Origin: Acanthaster planci | Taxonomy: Eukaryota > Echinodermata > Asteroidea > Valvatida > Acanthasteridae | NCBI RefSeq assembly: GCF_001949145.1 | Contig: NW_019091372.1 | Span: 1,960,515 to 2,024,514, forward strand | DNA length: 64,000 nt | Direction: 5' to 3' | Part shown: in pieces, positions 22,276-33,374 of the stretch | Layout of the letters: the number at the start of each line of letters is the position of its first letter | Position numbering within the stretch: the first letter of the stretch is position 1 | Made by a program: the position numbers and the translations under genes | Notes under the pieces: model-generated | Told to the model about the DNA's origin: nothing | The model's database searches: none | What the model saw: only the letters and a program-made list of their open reading frames with translations

Positions 22276-25250
22276 CCAAATCACACATGCTCAGGGAAGT
22301 CACTAGCTAGTTTTTAAACCGACTTCCCATGTGCATGCTTGTTATTCTTGGTCCAAGCCAAGTTATATGGACATGGCTATACTTCATTATCAGAACAAGA
22401 GAAAAATCCTGAACTCATGTAACCCACTAAACACCAGAGAAATGAATATCTTTCAGAAAAATGGAAACCCAACAAGCTTAGTTTCACAGTATACTCACAT
22501 TCCCAAGGTGCCCTCATTTCTTTCTTTTTTTTTTTTCCTAAGAGCTGCGACCGGAATGGGTCCCATTTACATGTATGGGGCATCTGGTTGCAATTTCTAT
22601 TGATTCTGAGGCGAGGAGGACTCCAGTCTCAGGCTCTGAACTGCACCATTTTTTTCCCCCCAACAACTCACCTGTGTGTGTGGGCAGGTGGGGGTAGTGT
22701 TTCCAATCTGTTGGGTAAATACTGATTTCAGGACAAACACAAATCTAAAGAGAGAATGTTTCACAGTCAGATTCCAAATATTAAATGCGAGATTTGTTTT
22801 CAGGCCCAAACTGGAGACACCCGCAAATGGTGCTTGGAAGATGTTTGCTTGAACGAGATACAGTCATGAATAACGGCAATTAAACCAATGGAAGTACAAT
22901 TCCCCCCCCCCAAAAAAAAGTGATGAATAACTGGAGGCTAGGGAGTCAAATCAAAATGATGACCTGATTCTGATTAGAAATCAAACCTGGTGTTCAAGGC
23001 ATTGCCAACTCAAATATTTGTGCTCGGAAACTACATGTACACTCCCCCCCCCCGCCAAAATTTCAAATCACCATGCACGCTAGAGCAAGGTAAACAAGCC
23101 AAGGAAATAAAACTCCATCACAAAAAATCTGACGATGGTAATAGCAATCTCTCGATAGTCTTTGGGGGAGAGAGGGAATATCAGCCTAATCCGAGTGGCT
23201 GCGAGAGCACGCTCCTCATTTATTCGATCAAATATTTGACGTTTCAATAGGATGATGTTGTATGGAGGTGTGAAGCATTCCCCCCCCACCCTTTCTTTCT
23301 GTCCTTTTTACTGCTGGAAGAGAACCTTGCCCAGGGTGCTACGGAACAGACACATGGCGAGAGCAGCACACAGGATTGGCATTATTGTTACCAAGACTTG
23401 GCTTTTGGGCTTCTGAGTAGCCTGAATCCACAGCGGCCAATGTCCGTTGGGATTTGTTCAGAGCTGAGCTGTCTCTTGACACTAGTGAACTACGCATCCT
23501 GAAAGAAACATTTCTAAACGAACTTCTAACGAAACTGTTGGCAACCATTGCTTGCCCTACATTTAAAGGAGCATTCATTGTATTTTTGCTCACCTGTAAT
23601 TTTTTTTTTAGGGGGGGAGAGGTGTATTTTATGCTAGCGCTTGTTCTTCCATATACATGTAGTGTACATGTACGGTTGCATGTATAATGTACGTGTACAG
23701 TAGGCGCCAATTCCAGCGAACATTCCTAATCCCTGAATATGACCATTCAAAAGACAACTACAACAACCAGAAAGACTTTGGTAAGAATTTCTGTTTCAAA
23801 CTATTCCCTTTCTGTGCATTGTTCTTTCCTATGCCAGCTTGTTCCAACATGCGATAAATTTCTGCTTTTCCACTGCTAGTGCCGATATCTCCCTTCGTTT
23901 CTGACCCGGGACTCAAAGTTGTTTTTCTCCTCGAGGTACATGTACATTGTCCAATCGGCATCTGGCGCCGCGCGACGGTCTTGGTTTCAGTGGTGAGCAA
24001 TTTTGCCAAACGCGTTATTCGCCCACGATATTGGTCCATAATGCGAGCTCTCCATATCTCGCCATCGAGGCCCCGTGGGCAATGCCGACCGAATACAGAT
24101 GAACTCCACTGATTCACAGCCACCGACAAATGGCACGGAGGAGGGGGGATATCTGGAGGTATCACTCCAATCGCTGCAAAACTCTTCTCTCCTCCATTTC
24201 CCTCCACACACCCCCCCCTCCCCCAGTCCACATTTTTCCAGTGCATTAAGCATGCTCAGTGCAAATTGGTGTGCTTAGCCTGTGTCGTGGCCAGCCCAGC
24301 ACACTGTGGCAACAGCTCACGCGAGTAACAGGATTTGGCCGAGAAGTGAAAAATTATGCCCGCCGCAGCGAGCGACCGACCTTAAAGGGGCCTGCCCGCA
24401 TACCCTATGCACGGGCAAGGACAGAGTGTACAGAAAAAAATCCTTCCTAATGACGGATGCTGGGAACGCAATGCATTATCAGTCATGATTTCAGTAAAAA
24501 AACCGTTGTCTTCAAGTGTCTTGAAAATAACACCAATAATTACAGTTTGATACAGTACACGACTACGAGTCCTACAGAACTGTTTTGACCATTTCAAAGA
24601 AACTGAGGTTTTTCACTGGTAATTAATCTCAGAAGCAAGTCTCGCCTTTCATCCATATGGGGGATGCTTTGCGACGGTTTAAAAAGTAACTGTTTGAGTC
24701 ACAGAAAAGCATGCGTATACACGTGCAAACCCCCCAACGCACACACACAGGTCACCAAAGTTTCCGTCGTTCTACGCCACAAAGCCCCTGACATAAAACC
24801 ATCTGCAGACCATCAAGTTCCCCACATCAAATCGGCAGTGGCGGCCGGCAAAGGACCACCTTGTTTTGATGCTGATCATACAATCATTTATCCACCCAAA
24901 CCCCCTCAAAAGGAGTCCAATTGATTCCCGTCTGCTGTTAAAGTCACGCCAATCTGTCTTCCTTACGACCGGCAGCAATCTTTCACTATTGATAGGGGAA
25001 CCAACAAAATAAATAAGGACCAGTCCTAGGATGTTGATTTCAATATGGGCGATTCACAATAGTGCGCCTCCAAGAGTTTGCAACCTGTTCGTCAATCACA
25101 ACGCGTAAAATTTGTCGACCCTTTCGAAATGCACACTGGGTCGACAGATTTCCCGCATTGTGACTGGCCACTGCGTTGCAAACTCCTGGTGGTGCACAAC
25201 TGTGAAATGCCCGTATTGCGGGACATAACCCTATTTGCACACAGCCAAAT
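22276..25250. other. Non-coding stretch, no gene seen
   Basis: Several C- or G-homopolymers and one ACATGTAC patch (23652-23700). The part near 23900-24130 is locally GC-richer and carries an open frame on the minus strand (24246-23758), but this shows no domain and no splice-consistent neighbour. Confidence 0.5.
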
Positions 25251-25519
25251 AGGTTATTCCATTAATTTTAGGGGGGGTCCAAATTTTGTGTATGTCTCTC
25301 TGTCACACTGACATTATGATTCAGTAAGTTGAGTACACAGCCGTGTACTATCTAAAGAGAGACAAGAAAAAAAAACAAATAAAAATAGTTCAAAGACAAT
25401 TGTAATGATATTTCCCAGTCAAGTTACACTGGTCAGGTGTCACAGGTCAGGTGTCACAGGTCAGGTGTCACAGGGAAACAAAAATGTCACACTGTTGGAC
25501 CCCAGATTTTTAAAATAGC
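25251..25519. mobile_element. TIR element, family 1 copy 2 (diverged)
   Basis: The left end AGGTTATTCCATTAATTTTA with GGGGGGTCCAAATTTTGTG inside mirrors, in diverged form, the right end, which read on the minus strand is GGCTATTTTAAAAATCTGGG with GTCCAACAGTGTGACA inside. It shares the motif order with the copies at 19378 and 54309. It contains a small tandem array. The borders are approximate. Confidence 0.55.
25431..25472. repeat. 14-bp tandem repeat, three exact units
   Basis: The unit GGTCAGGTGTCACA is repeated three times with no mismatch, inside the diverged TIR element. Confidence 0.95.
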
Positions 25520-26115
25520 CAATGTGTGAATACGTCTCACCAATTCAGAACAGTGCGGCAAAAAACGGAGTCACATTTTTGAAAAAAGAAAAGAAATTTT
25601 TCTCAAATATTCAAAGCATTTCTTAAAGGGTTAAGCACATTCCTCTTGTTGTTTTCCAGATGACTTCCATTTATTTTCTTTCAACTTCAAATATTCCCAT
25701 TTTCAGCTTCGAAGACTTAACAAAAGCAGGGCGCTGTTAGACACCTATTAATTATTGTACAGACTGAATAAGTTATTCCCGTGGTCCTAAGAGGCACGCT
25801 CAGAAACACTCTTAGCAGCCGTGAATCATTAATGAACTGCTCATTTTTAGCGAGACACTCAGCGGAGCGGGAAAAGTGCATTCAACGCGTTCGTTTTGAG
25901 CAGTGGTGACAAACGAAATGGTTGCGCCAAAAAGCATGTTCCCGATTCTATTTCTGCACACCATTTTCTCATTTTCGCAGCACAACAATAAATCTAAACT
26001 TGCAGAGGACTTGCAATGCATCTTGCTCAAAGCCACTGGCAAATTTCTTGATCTGTTTGTCTGCAGACTCAAAGCAACAATTCTGCAGATGCTGGACCCG
26101 TCATTCTGCAGTCTA

Positions 26116-26293
26116 AAGGCCGGTTCATACTTCACGCGAAAGCCAAAACAAAACACGAACTTGTGATGTCAGATCAAATATTCGCTTAAGGATTTTACAA
26201 AAGTTGAAGACATTTCAACTCCAGCGAAATTTCGCTGCTGTTCATGTCAAACTTGCTCCACTTTTGCATTCGCCTGAAGTGTGAACCGGCCTT
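26116..26293. mobile_element. MITE with ~25-bp TIRs and TA flanks (178 bp)
   Basis: The left end AAGGCCGGTTCATACTTCAC pairs with the right end, read on the minus strand as AAGGCCGGTTCACACTTCAG, and both continue into GCGAA. The dinucleotide TA lies directly outside each end. It is too short to encode anything, so it is a non-autonomous DNA transposon. A TA duplication is typical of the Tc1/mariner group, but two bases alone do not fix the superfamily. Confidence 0.8.
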
Positions 26294-27416
26294 TATAAGG
26301 ATAGTTCATTTAACAGTTCAGTTGGATTTAGCAGATTTATAGATGTTGTCTCAGACGGACAAGTCAGACATTGCTCATTCTGCACCACAACATCCTCTTG
26401 AAAGTGTAACATTCAGAGGTTGTAAAAATGAGGGACTCCACACATGCAGGTGAGTAAAATTATCTCAAATGACTCTGAAAACTGAATTTTGCTCACTCTG
26501 TCAAATTACTGAACATGAACCATCAGAATTATTCCAGCTGAGTCATTGGTACACTGCATCTCTTTCCCAAAGAGTTCAATCCCTACTAGCCAGAGTGAAG
26601 ATGTACCTCACATCCCCGCATCCTATTTCTACTCCCAACAAAAAGTCTAACACATGGTTTCGTTATGAGGTGCCGAATTAATACCTAAATACCTGCGAAC
26701 GGCTCCCGCAGCTGTAATTTAATTTGAAAAAAAAAATGAGATGAGTATGCAGCTCCTTAATCGAGTCTAGAAAAGCAGGGGTAAATGCACTTCGTGTTTT
26801 CCTGTCCCTCTAGATTTGTTCTTTCCCCCTCCGAACCTCATCTTTCTTCATTCAAAGAAACCTACGTGGGCATTAACTTATCACTTGGCTTGCTTACAGG
26901 GGGCTTATGTGACCCCTCGAAATCCAAACGATCAAAACAGTTTTGATTTTGATGCGCCCGCGTCCCGCTCTGCGACTTGAGGTGAATGCCGATCGAATCC
27001 GAGACAAGAGAGAATAATGACAATCGGCTCACGACAGCCGAGACACGAGGCATTTTTCTGTGTCCGGATACGATACATAGGCAAATACTCATGACACTGA
27101 TAGGGTAGAAGGGAGAATGCCCCGTCACGATCCTGCTCAGAGTTGGAAATCCAAAGCCACAGTCTTGATTAAATCTTGATAACTGGGGCTTTCATTGCCG
27201 ACCCCACCGTCCGGAAAGTCCAATGATCTGGGTCCCATTTCATGAACCCGCTGATCAGCACAAACCATCGCAAAAAAAAAGCAAACTCATGTTTGCTAAG
27301 TGAAAAAAAGAGTCTCTGAAAAGGTCACAAGCTGGATACATAACACAATGGGTGGCATTATGGGAGACTACCTACATTTGTGTATTTTTTTTTTTCGGAG
27401 GAGATATTTCCTGCGT
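26294..27416. other. Non-coding stretch, no gene seen
   Basis: No exon or clear repeat was recognised. Confidence 0.5.
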
Positions 27417-27605
27417 TATCATTCTGTGTACATTCTGGCGAAAGTTGGCCAAGCAGAAAACCAGTCATAATCAGGACCCATTGTATGACACCATGGCCGT
27501 TTCAATCCGTTTGACCAAAAGAAATTTTTCATGTAGTTTCAGTTTGTGCACATTCTGTTGAAAGTTGGCCAAGAAGAGAACTAGTCGTCAGCAGGACAAA
27601 CTGAA
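27417..27605. repeat. Diverged direct repeat, ~65 bp twice
   Basis: The segment around GAAAGTTGGCCAAGCAGAAA (about 27417-27480) is matched by GAAAGTTGGCCAAGAAGAGA (about 27538-27601), each followed by ACYAGTC and CAGGAC words. This is an old local duplication with no coding sense. Confidence 0.65.
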
Positions 27606-29541
27606 TGATATTGGTAACCAAAAAAGGCCCGAAAAAATCTCCAGTTTCTAGTCAGGGGCTGGTTCCAAACGTGGTGCAGCGACACAGCTTTTTTTTTCTT
27701 TGCTTTCACTTTTTCCCCCAAGAAAAGATGTATAATGTATGTATAACACACGATGTCCATCGTGACCGCATTGCGTACGTGCATGTACCACTGTTACCAA
27801 CACTGAAAAAGACTGGCCCCTCAGTATCTACTGTTTTAAAGCATTTCCAGCTCGTAGGTGTACACAGGACATAAGACCACCTTGTTTGTCTGGTTCCCAG
27901 AGGTAAATGTGTAATACAGAAATGACGTCATCTGAAAAAGAGTAACCTACTAAATGTAGGAATGCTTAGAGGGACTCCTTTACTGTACACATCACTCAAC
28001 CGTACCCCATCTCAAACACGCTAGAATTACGCAAAAGCTGGATTCTAGTCGATCAGGCAAGTTTGGCAGCTTTTGGGTGTTGTATTACACCAAATAATTC
28101 CACCAAATAAAACACTTTTTTTATTTTGCCGACATGCAGGTCTACCTTGTCGCGCGCCCTGACCAGAAACCCGAGACTTTTTGGGGGGGCCTAACACTGG
28201 TGACGCACTAGGCACCGTCACAAATCCACAGTCCCTCGCGCTTGATTTCGAAGCAAGTGCCTGAGATTGAAGCCACCGGGGAAATCTGTTCCGTTCCTCA
28301 TTTCTTGACTGGGCCAATTCCCTGTCGATGAATGCCCTCAAATAATGCACAGCAAAAAAATTTGCTCATCCTCCTTTTAACAGTTGGACACATTCTTGGC
28401 GAGGCAACAACCTCCCAACAATCAGCTTGGCAGAGGATTTGATCTCCTTGCGCGGGAACTGTCAAGTCATCTCAAAACCTCTTCCGAGGTGTCCGGGCAC
28501 GTTTTGGGGCAGGAAAAAAAACTCACAGTCTTCTCTGTGGATTTCCCATTCCTAGTGCTGCCCTCAAGTTTTGGAACCTCTTTGAGCTCCCAGATCTCTC
28601 CCACTCACCCAACTGGTTTTGAAGGCTTTTTCAAACTCATGAATTATTTCTTTTTATGTAATTTGAAAACGGCTCGCAAAACGCTGAAAGAGTTCCCACA
28701 CTTTTGTACAGACCAGGTGTACAAAAATGCTGAAATTCAGGGTCAACATCTCCACAAAAAAGCTGAATTCTCACATCCCTTTTATACTTTGAGGCTTAAA
28801 CTGTATCAGAAACAAGATGGAACTTTAAAAACCTGCCTTAAAGACGAATGGAGGCCTGCCATAAGTTTTTCTACAACCCTTTTGGGGCAATTCACATTGG
28901 ATTAAATTTTTGGCCCTTTTTGTAAATCAACTCATCTCATCTTCAACCTTTGGCAATACTGCTCATTGCAGTAATGCATCTCACTGAGCTACTTTCATAC
29001 ATTCAATTTGCCTTCAATGCATCTGCTATCTTTCAAATTTTAAAATAAAACTGTTTTATTCTCAAAATGGACATTCATGTCATTTTGGAAGTTGAATGTA
29101 CTCTGGAGATGCAAGTAATCTTCATCAATGAACAGCCTGTCGGCATTACAATGACCAAAAAAGCACATATAATCCTCAACATGACAACACAATAAATCAA
29201 CGAAAGTGGTAACCACACCACTCCAGCACGGCAAAAATGGTATCAGCACTGATGACAACCGGTGCTCCGCAGGCTGAGTCAATGAACCCCTTTCCCCCTT
29301 GATGTTATTTACCGTCGCACCGAGCCATGAATATTTCAGCGTCAGCTTACGAGGTGTGTAGTCGTCAGAGTGGCCCTTGATGTTGACGTTGAGATTACGG
29401 GCTTCTTGAGGGCCAGTATTTTTCCCCTCCGCCGTTAAAGGAGTTGGTTGGTAAAATACATGAATTTTAAAAGAAATTTAAGAAACTCTAGCGTTACCGA
29501 CAGAGATCAGTTGACAAATGACTCCTGAAGTACTGTTTCAT
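27606..29541. other. Non-coding stretch, no gene seen
   Basis: A 173-codon open frame on the plus strand (28384-28905) has no recognisable domain or repeat pattern. I treat it as chance. Confidence 0.5.
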
Positions 29542-29547
29542 CCACGG

Positions 29548-29787
29548 CAGGGGTGAGATTAGTGGAAAATGAAATATCCACACAAAAAAATCAGTGGTGG
29601 TCTTAAGGGCCCCACTGCAGCATAGGGTCTAGGGTACCGGTATACGTACATGGGTGTTTGCCGTCTAGTGTTCTACATCAACTTTCGTAAAAACACCTCA
29701 CCGGTGCACTCAGCAGCAGGGATTGTTTGAAAAATCCTGAAATCAGGAAAACCCTGATGGAAAAAATCCTGATCAATCTAACCCCTG
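29548..29787. mobile_element. hAT-like MITE (240 bp) with CCACGG target duplication
   Basis: The left end CAGGGGTGAGATTAGT pairs with the right end, read on the minus strand as CAGGGGTTAGATTGAT. CCACGG lies directly outside on each side (29542-29547 and 29788-29793). Ends starting CAGGG are typical of hAT elements, although those usually make 8-bp duplications and only six bases match here. There is no coding capacity. Confidence 0.78.
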
Positions 29788-29958
29788 CCACGGTGTTGTA
29801 CACGCTCATGAAAGCTGCTCTATACACATGTACATGTACATATACATACAGTTGGTGTGCCCGTACATAATACATGCCTTACATGTACAGGTGTAATTGC
29901 TCCATTCTAAAGCAAGGATCTCTTTCAGAGGTAGTTTACAAGTTTTTGAAATAATTAA

Positions 29959-30532
29959 AGGATCCAGGAAACGAATTTTTCTTGGAATCACTTTTTGTGT
30001 ATCTCTGTACTCTTCTTCCATGTATGAAGACTATTTGACATCTTGTTGAGTTTCGTGAACTGAACAGTGCACTTTTTCAAACATTAAAAATTGACCAAGC
30101 ATTTCTGGACAAGTGAGGGCGCTTTTGCTTTGATGTAAAATCCAGGAAGACATGGTTCAGGTTGCATGTTTTCCTGTTCAAATTGTCCACCCCGAATTTG
30201 CTATTTGGGAACATTTCTGTGAAAAGGATTATTGCCATATACTTACACAGCAATAAATTGCCAAAGAAAATAAAATCTGCCATAGCAGCGGTTAAAAAAT
30301 CTAGAAATTTTCTGTGCACAAATCAGTGCAACCCTGAGATTCCGTGCCTTGGGTGACATCATAGTTCTGCTCATGAATATGCAAATAGTATTAGCATAAA
30401 AACCAAAAAGCATCAAGATATGGGTTGAAATTGAAAAAACAAAATTTTAAAATGAGGTTAATTGAAACCAAAAGATGCAATTTCAAAGGTTTTTAGTAAA
30501 TTTTATAAAAACATTTCTATTTCCTGGTTCTT
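29959..30532. mobile_element. TTAA-flanked TIR element, family 2 copy 1 (574 bp)
   Basis: TTAA flanks both ends (29955-29958 and 30533-30536). The left end AGGATCCAGGAAACGAATTT mirrors the right end, read on the minus strand as AAGAACCAGGAAATAGAAAT. Interior words such as CATGAATATGCAAAT and GCATAAAAACCAAAA recur in the same order in the element at 47662-48706. TTAA duplication fits piggyBac or Kolobok-type transposons. No transposase frame is present. Confidence 0.7.
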
Positions 30533-30536
30533 TTAA

Positions 30537-31075
30537 GATTCTTTCACTATTAAATGAGAAAATATATGCAGACGTATATTCCTAGAGGCACTTTGTTGTA
30601 AGAATGGATGCGACATGAAAAGACATTGCCCATTTTTTCTTTATCCCATTGAACATTATTGGGAAGTTGTAGGGTTTTTCTTCAGACGCGTAGACCCACT
30701 TGGCATTTTCAGATCCAACGAGCTCAACTGGCCAGGTGGCATTCACACGAGTAACTTTATACGTACCAGCCTGAAGTACACCCCGACATAGGACAGCTGG
30801 ATTGATACTAGTATTTGTGGCTTTATCAACTGAATTGTGGCCAGCAATGCAATTTACATACATGAAATTAGTGTACTCCCATCGAGTTGAAATTCTGCCG
30901 AATGGCCGTTCGCTTGTAGCCCACTGAAATCGAGTCCATCATGAGTCCCTTCACGAGATCTTCCACAAGACCAGTCATGAGTAACAGGTTGAATGGTAAC
31001 AAGGGAATGCACTTGCCATAGTTCATTCAAATAGCTTACGATTTGGCTTAGGACTGGGTGGCTTGTGACAGACTT
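30537..31075. other. Non-coding stretch with open minus-strand frames
   Basis: Two overlapping minus-strand frames (31357-30854, 167 codons, and 30863-30582, 93 codons) cover this part. They are Cys- and Trp-containing but match no family I know, and the first is lengthened by the 108-bp duplication. They are left uncalled as genes. Confidence 0.4.
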
Positions 31076-31291
31076 GCATAGGACTTGTGATGGACTCCAC
31101 CTCAACACTGCTGTGTGACACTGTCCAAAACAGCTGAAATCGTCACTGCTCTTTTGTCCATATGCCCAACATCTACCCAACATGCATAGGACTTGTGATG
31201 GACTCCACCTCAACACTGCTGTGTGACACTGTCCAAAACAGCTGAAATCGTCACTGCTCTTTTGTCCATATGCCCAACATCTACCCAACAT
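31076..31291. repeat. 108-bp perfect tandem duplication
   Basis: The segment starting GCATAGGACTTGTGATGGAC is present twice (31076-31183 and 31184-31291) with no difference. The length is a multiple of three, so an open minus-strand frame of 36 codons is also doubled. Perfect identity implies a very recent event, an assembly artefact or selection. No function can be assigned. Confidence 0.96.
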
Positions 31292-32979
31292 GCACGGCAA
31301 AATCCAAAGCCTGGCGGAACTGTTTGCATGTTTTGACCGGTGCACTCGGTAAAACAAGGCCGGACTTGAATACCTTCAGCCAGACAAACGGATCCGGTCC
31401 ATGGCTCTAGCCGTGCGTTCCTCTCTTACTTGGCTCTAATGGAGACAGCAGCGGAAACCCCTCTGGCAAGGTGCTGGCGCTTAGCGTCAAGTTCAAAAAC
31501 CATTCTTGGAATTATGTACCAGACAATGTACAGTGCATGTAGGCTTAAAAGCATAAGGCGAATGTAGCGAGAGAGACCGTGTACATGTTCATGCAAGTTT
31601 GCCAGATGGTTACAAGACTGACACACCTTTGTGTGCTCAACTGAAAGGGTTTATGAAACAAATTTCCTGCTCCACGTAGAAAACACACTGTACTGGTACA
31701 TGTACATGTTCCACTGTAGTTATTTCATTTCATGTCAAATGAACCTTTCTTGTGTGAGGCCAAACGTGAAGTTTGACGCTGACACTAGAACCTTATGGTA
31801 AAAGCATCAACTGCAATATATTACACACAAATTACAAGACACAAAAGCACCTTTTGGACAACGAAAAAAAAGGAAGAAGCGAAATGCAGGGAAGATGCCC
31901 TACAATCTTACTTGGCACTGGAGACAGACGGACAAGGAGGCATTTCGGCGCTGCTTGTAGTAACAGTAATGTTCCATCATTCTGACGACAGACGGACTGT
32001 CAATTGGTGGTAGCTCCGACGCTACAAAATCTCTACAGAGCCAAGGTAAGGAATGGCGGGAGGTCAGGTGTCAAACTTACAAAGGGCACCAAGGCGGAAA
32101 TCGGTCCGTATGGGTCGTAAGCCGGCATTCACAGCTACATGTATCTCTGAAGGCGACACCCTCCCAGAGACCGGTGTTACATGTGCCTGGTAGCCCGCGC
32201 CTTGGATGTAGAAAACGTCATGGCTGCTTGCTCTTGCGATGTTCCTGCACATAATCCAATTTCATTCGAATTTGTCCGTAACATCCAGCACACAAAGCCT
32301 AAAACTGCATCTCCACATGTGGTAGTTGAGTCACACACACTTAATCCAATTCAGCGTATTTTCAAAGTTGTTTCTCCTTGTTTTTTTTTTACTTCAAAAA
32401 TGTTGCCGTGTCCTTAAAGAGGGCCAGCGTCTCCGAACTTGGAAATTTGACAAAGTCTGGCAAATTCAAAGAACACAGCATAAAGTCAAGGGAATTCGAT
32501 TATGAGGCGCGCTGATGCCAGTCAATATCCAGAGAGGACTAAAAATGGTTTTGTATCGGGGAAACCCAGTGCCGAACCTAGACGACGAATAAAAGGCGAC
32601 ACGCGTGGAGAGGGAACAGATCTAATTGAATTACTCCCTGCGAATAGGATTGCTCCTAATTGCAGAAGAGAGTTTCAGGAGTCCGTTTGAAGGAGATGAA
32701 ATCAAACGAAAAACCCCAGCTGATGAGTTTAACAAGCAGGACGACGACGACGCCCGACATGCATGTTGACAGCACACAGGGAGGTACATCTACGTTCATG
32801 TACAGGCAACGGAAACAGTCCCTCTCTCCTTGCTATGTCTCGTGCACTTTGCCAACAACAACGCAACATCCGCTGTGTCCAAGTATTGCATAAATCACAC
32901 CGTGATGAAGGAAGCCTTTATTGTTAAGTTTTTCCGGCCTATTGGCTTACCAGCCACTGTGGTAACTACATTATGGATG
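31292..32979. other. Non-coding stretch, no gene seen
   Basis: No exon or structured element was recognised. Confidence 0.5.
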
Positions 32980-33374
32980 GTTGCCATGGCAACTGCTATG
33001 CCAATGACAAAAGTCAGTGCTCCTTGGTTCCGAGGGAGGGAAACAGACATTTACCGCGAGAGCCAATGAAAGCATGGTCGAGTCAGGGGCATTTGGCTCT
33101 GTAATGACAAGCTTCACTCCTCAACCAAATAAAACACAACCAAAAATAAAAACCATCTTACTTTGGTGACATCAGAAAGGTCAGTGTTCCATAATTTGCA
33201 TCACCAAGGCAACAGATTAGTCCTGGCACTTTTCCACCCACATCTGGGAAAAAGCGGTTCATTGCCGAGCCAGTGTGTGCCGAACAATGCCTCTGACCCC
33301 CAAAACACGTTACTACTAGTATCTTCATTTCCAGCATTATGACGTTAGCTTATCACAGCTGTTACCATGGCAAC
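32980..33374. promoter_or_regulatory. Cluster of three RFX X-box motifs
   Basis: GTTGCCATGGCAAC at 32980-32993 and GTTACCATGGCAAC at 33361-33374 both match the symmetric X-box (GTNRCC, short spacer, RGYAAC). A third, weaker one, ATCACCAAGGCAAC, lies at 33200-33213. A CCAAT word follows the first (CTATGCCAATGAC). RFX factors bind such sites, and in animals they drive ciliary and neuronal genes. The site sits in the long non-coding region upstream of liprin-alpha, so an intronic enhancer is possible. That is inference from motifs alone. Confidence 0.5.

Noticed and set aside
23758-24246. 162-codon minus-strand frame
   Set aside because: Local GC-richness explains the lack of stops. No motif was found.
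28384-28905. 173-codon plus-strand open frame
   Set aside because: Composition looks random, with no motif or family resemblance.
30582-31357. Minus-strand open frames of 167 and 93 codons as a gene
   Set aside because: No recognised domain, no clear splice links, and the length is inflated by a perfect 108-bp duplication. Kept as a finding only.
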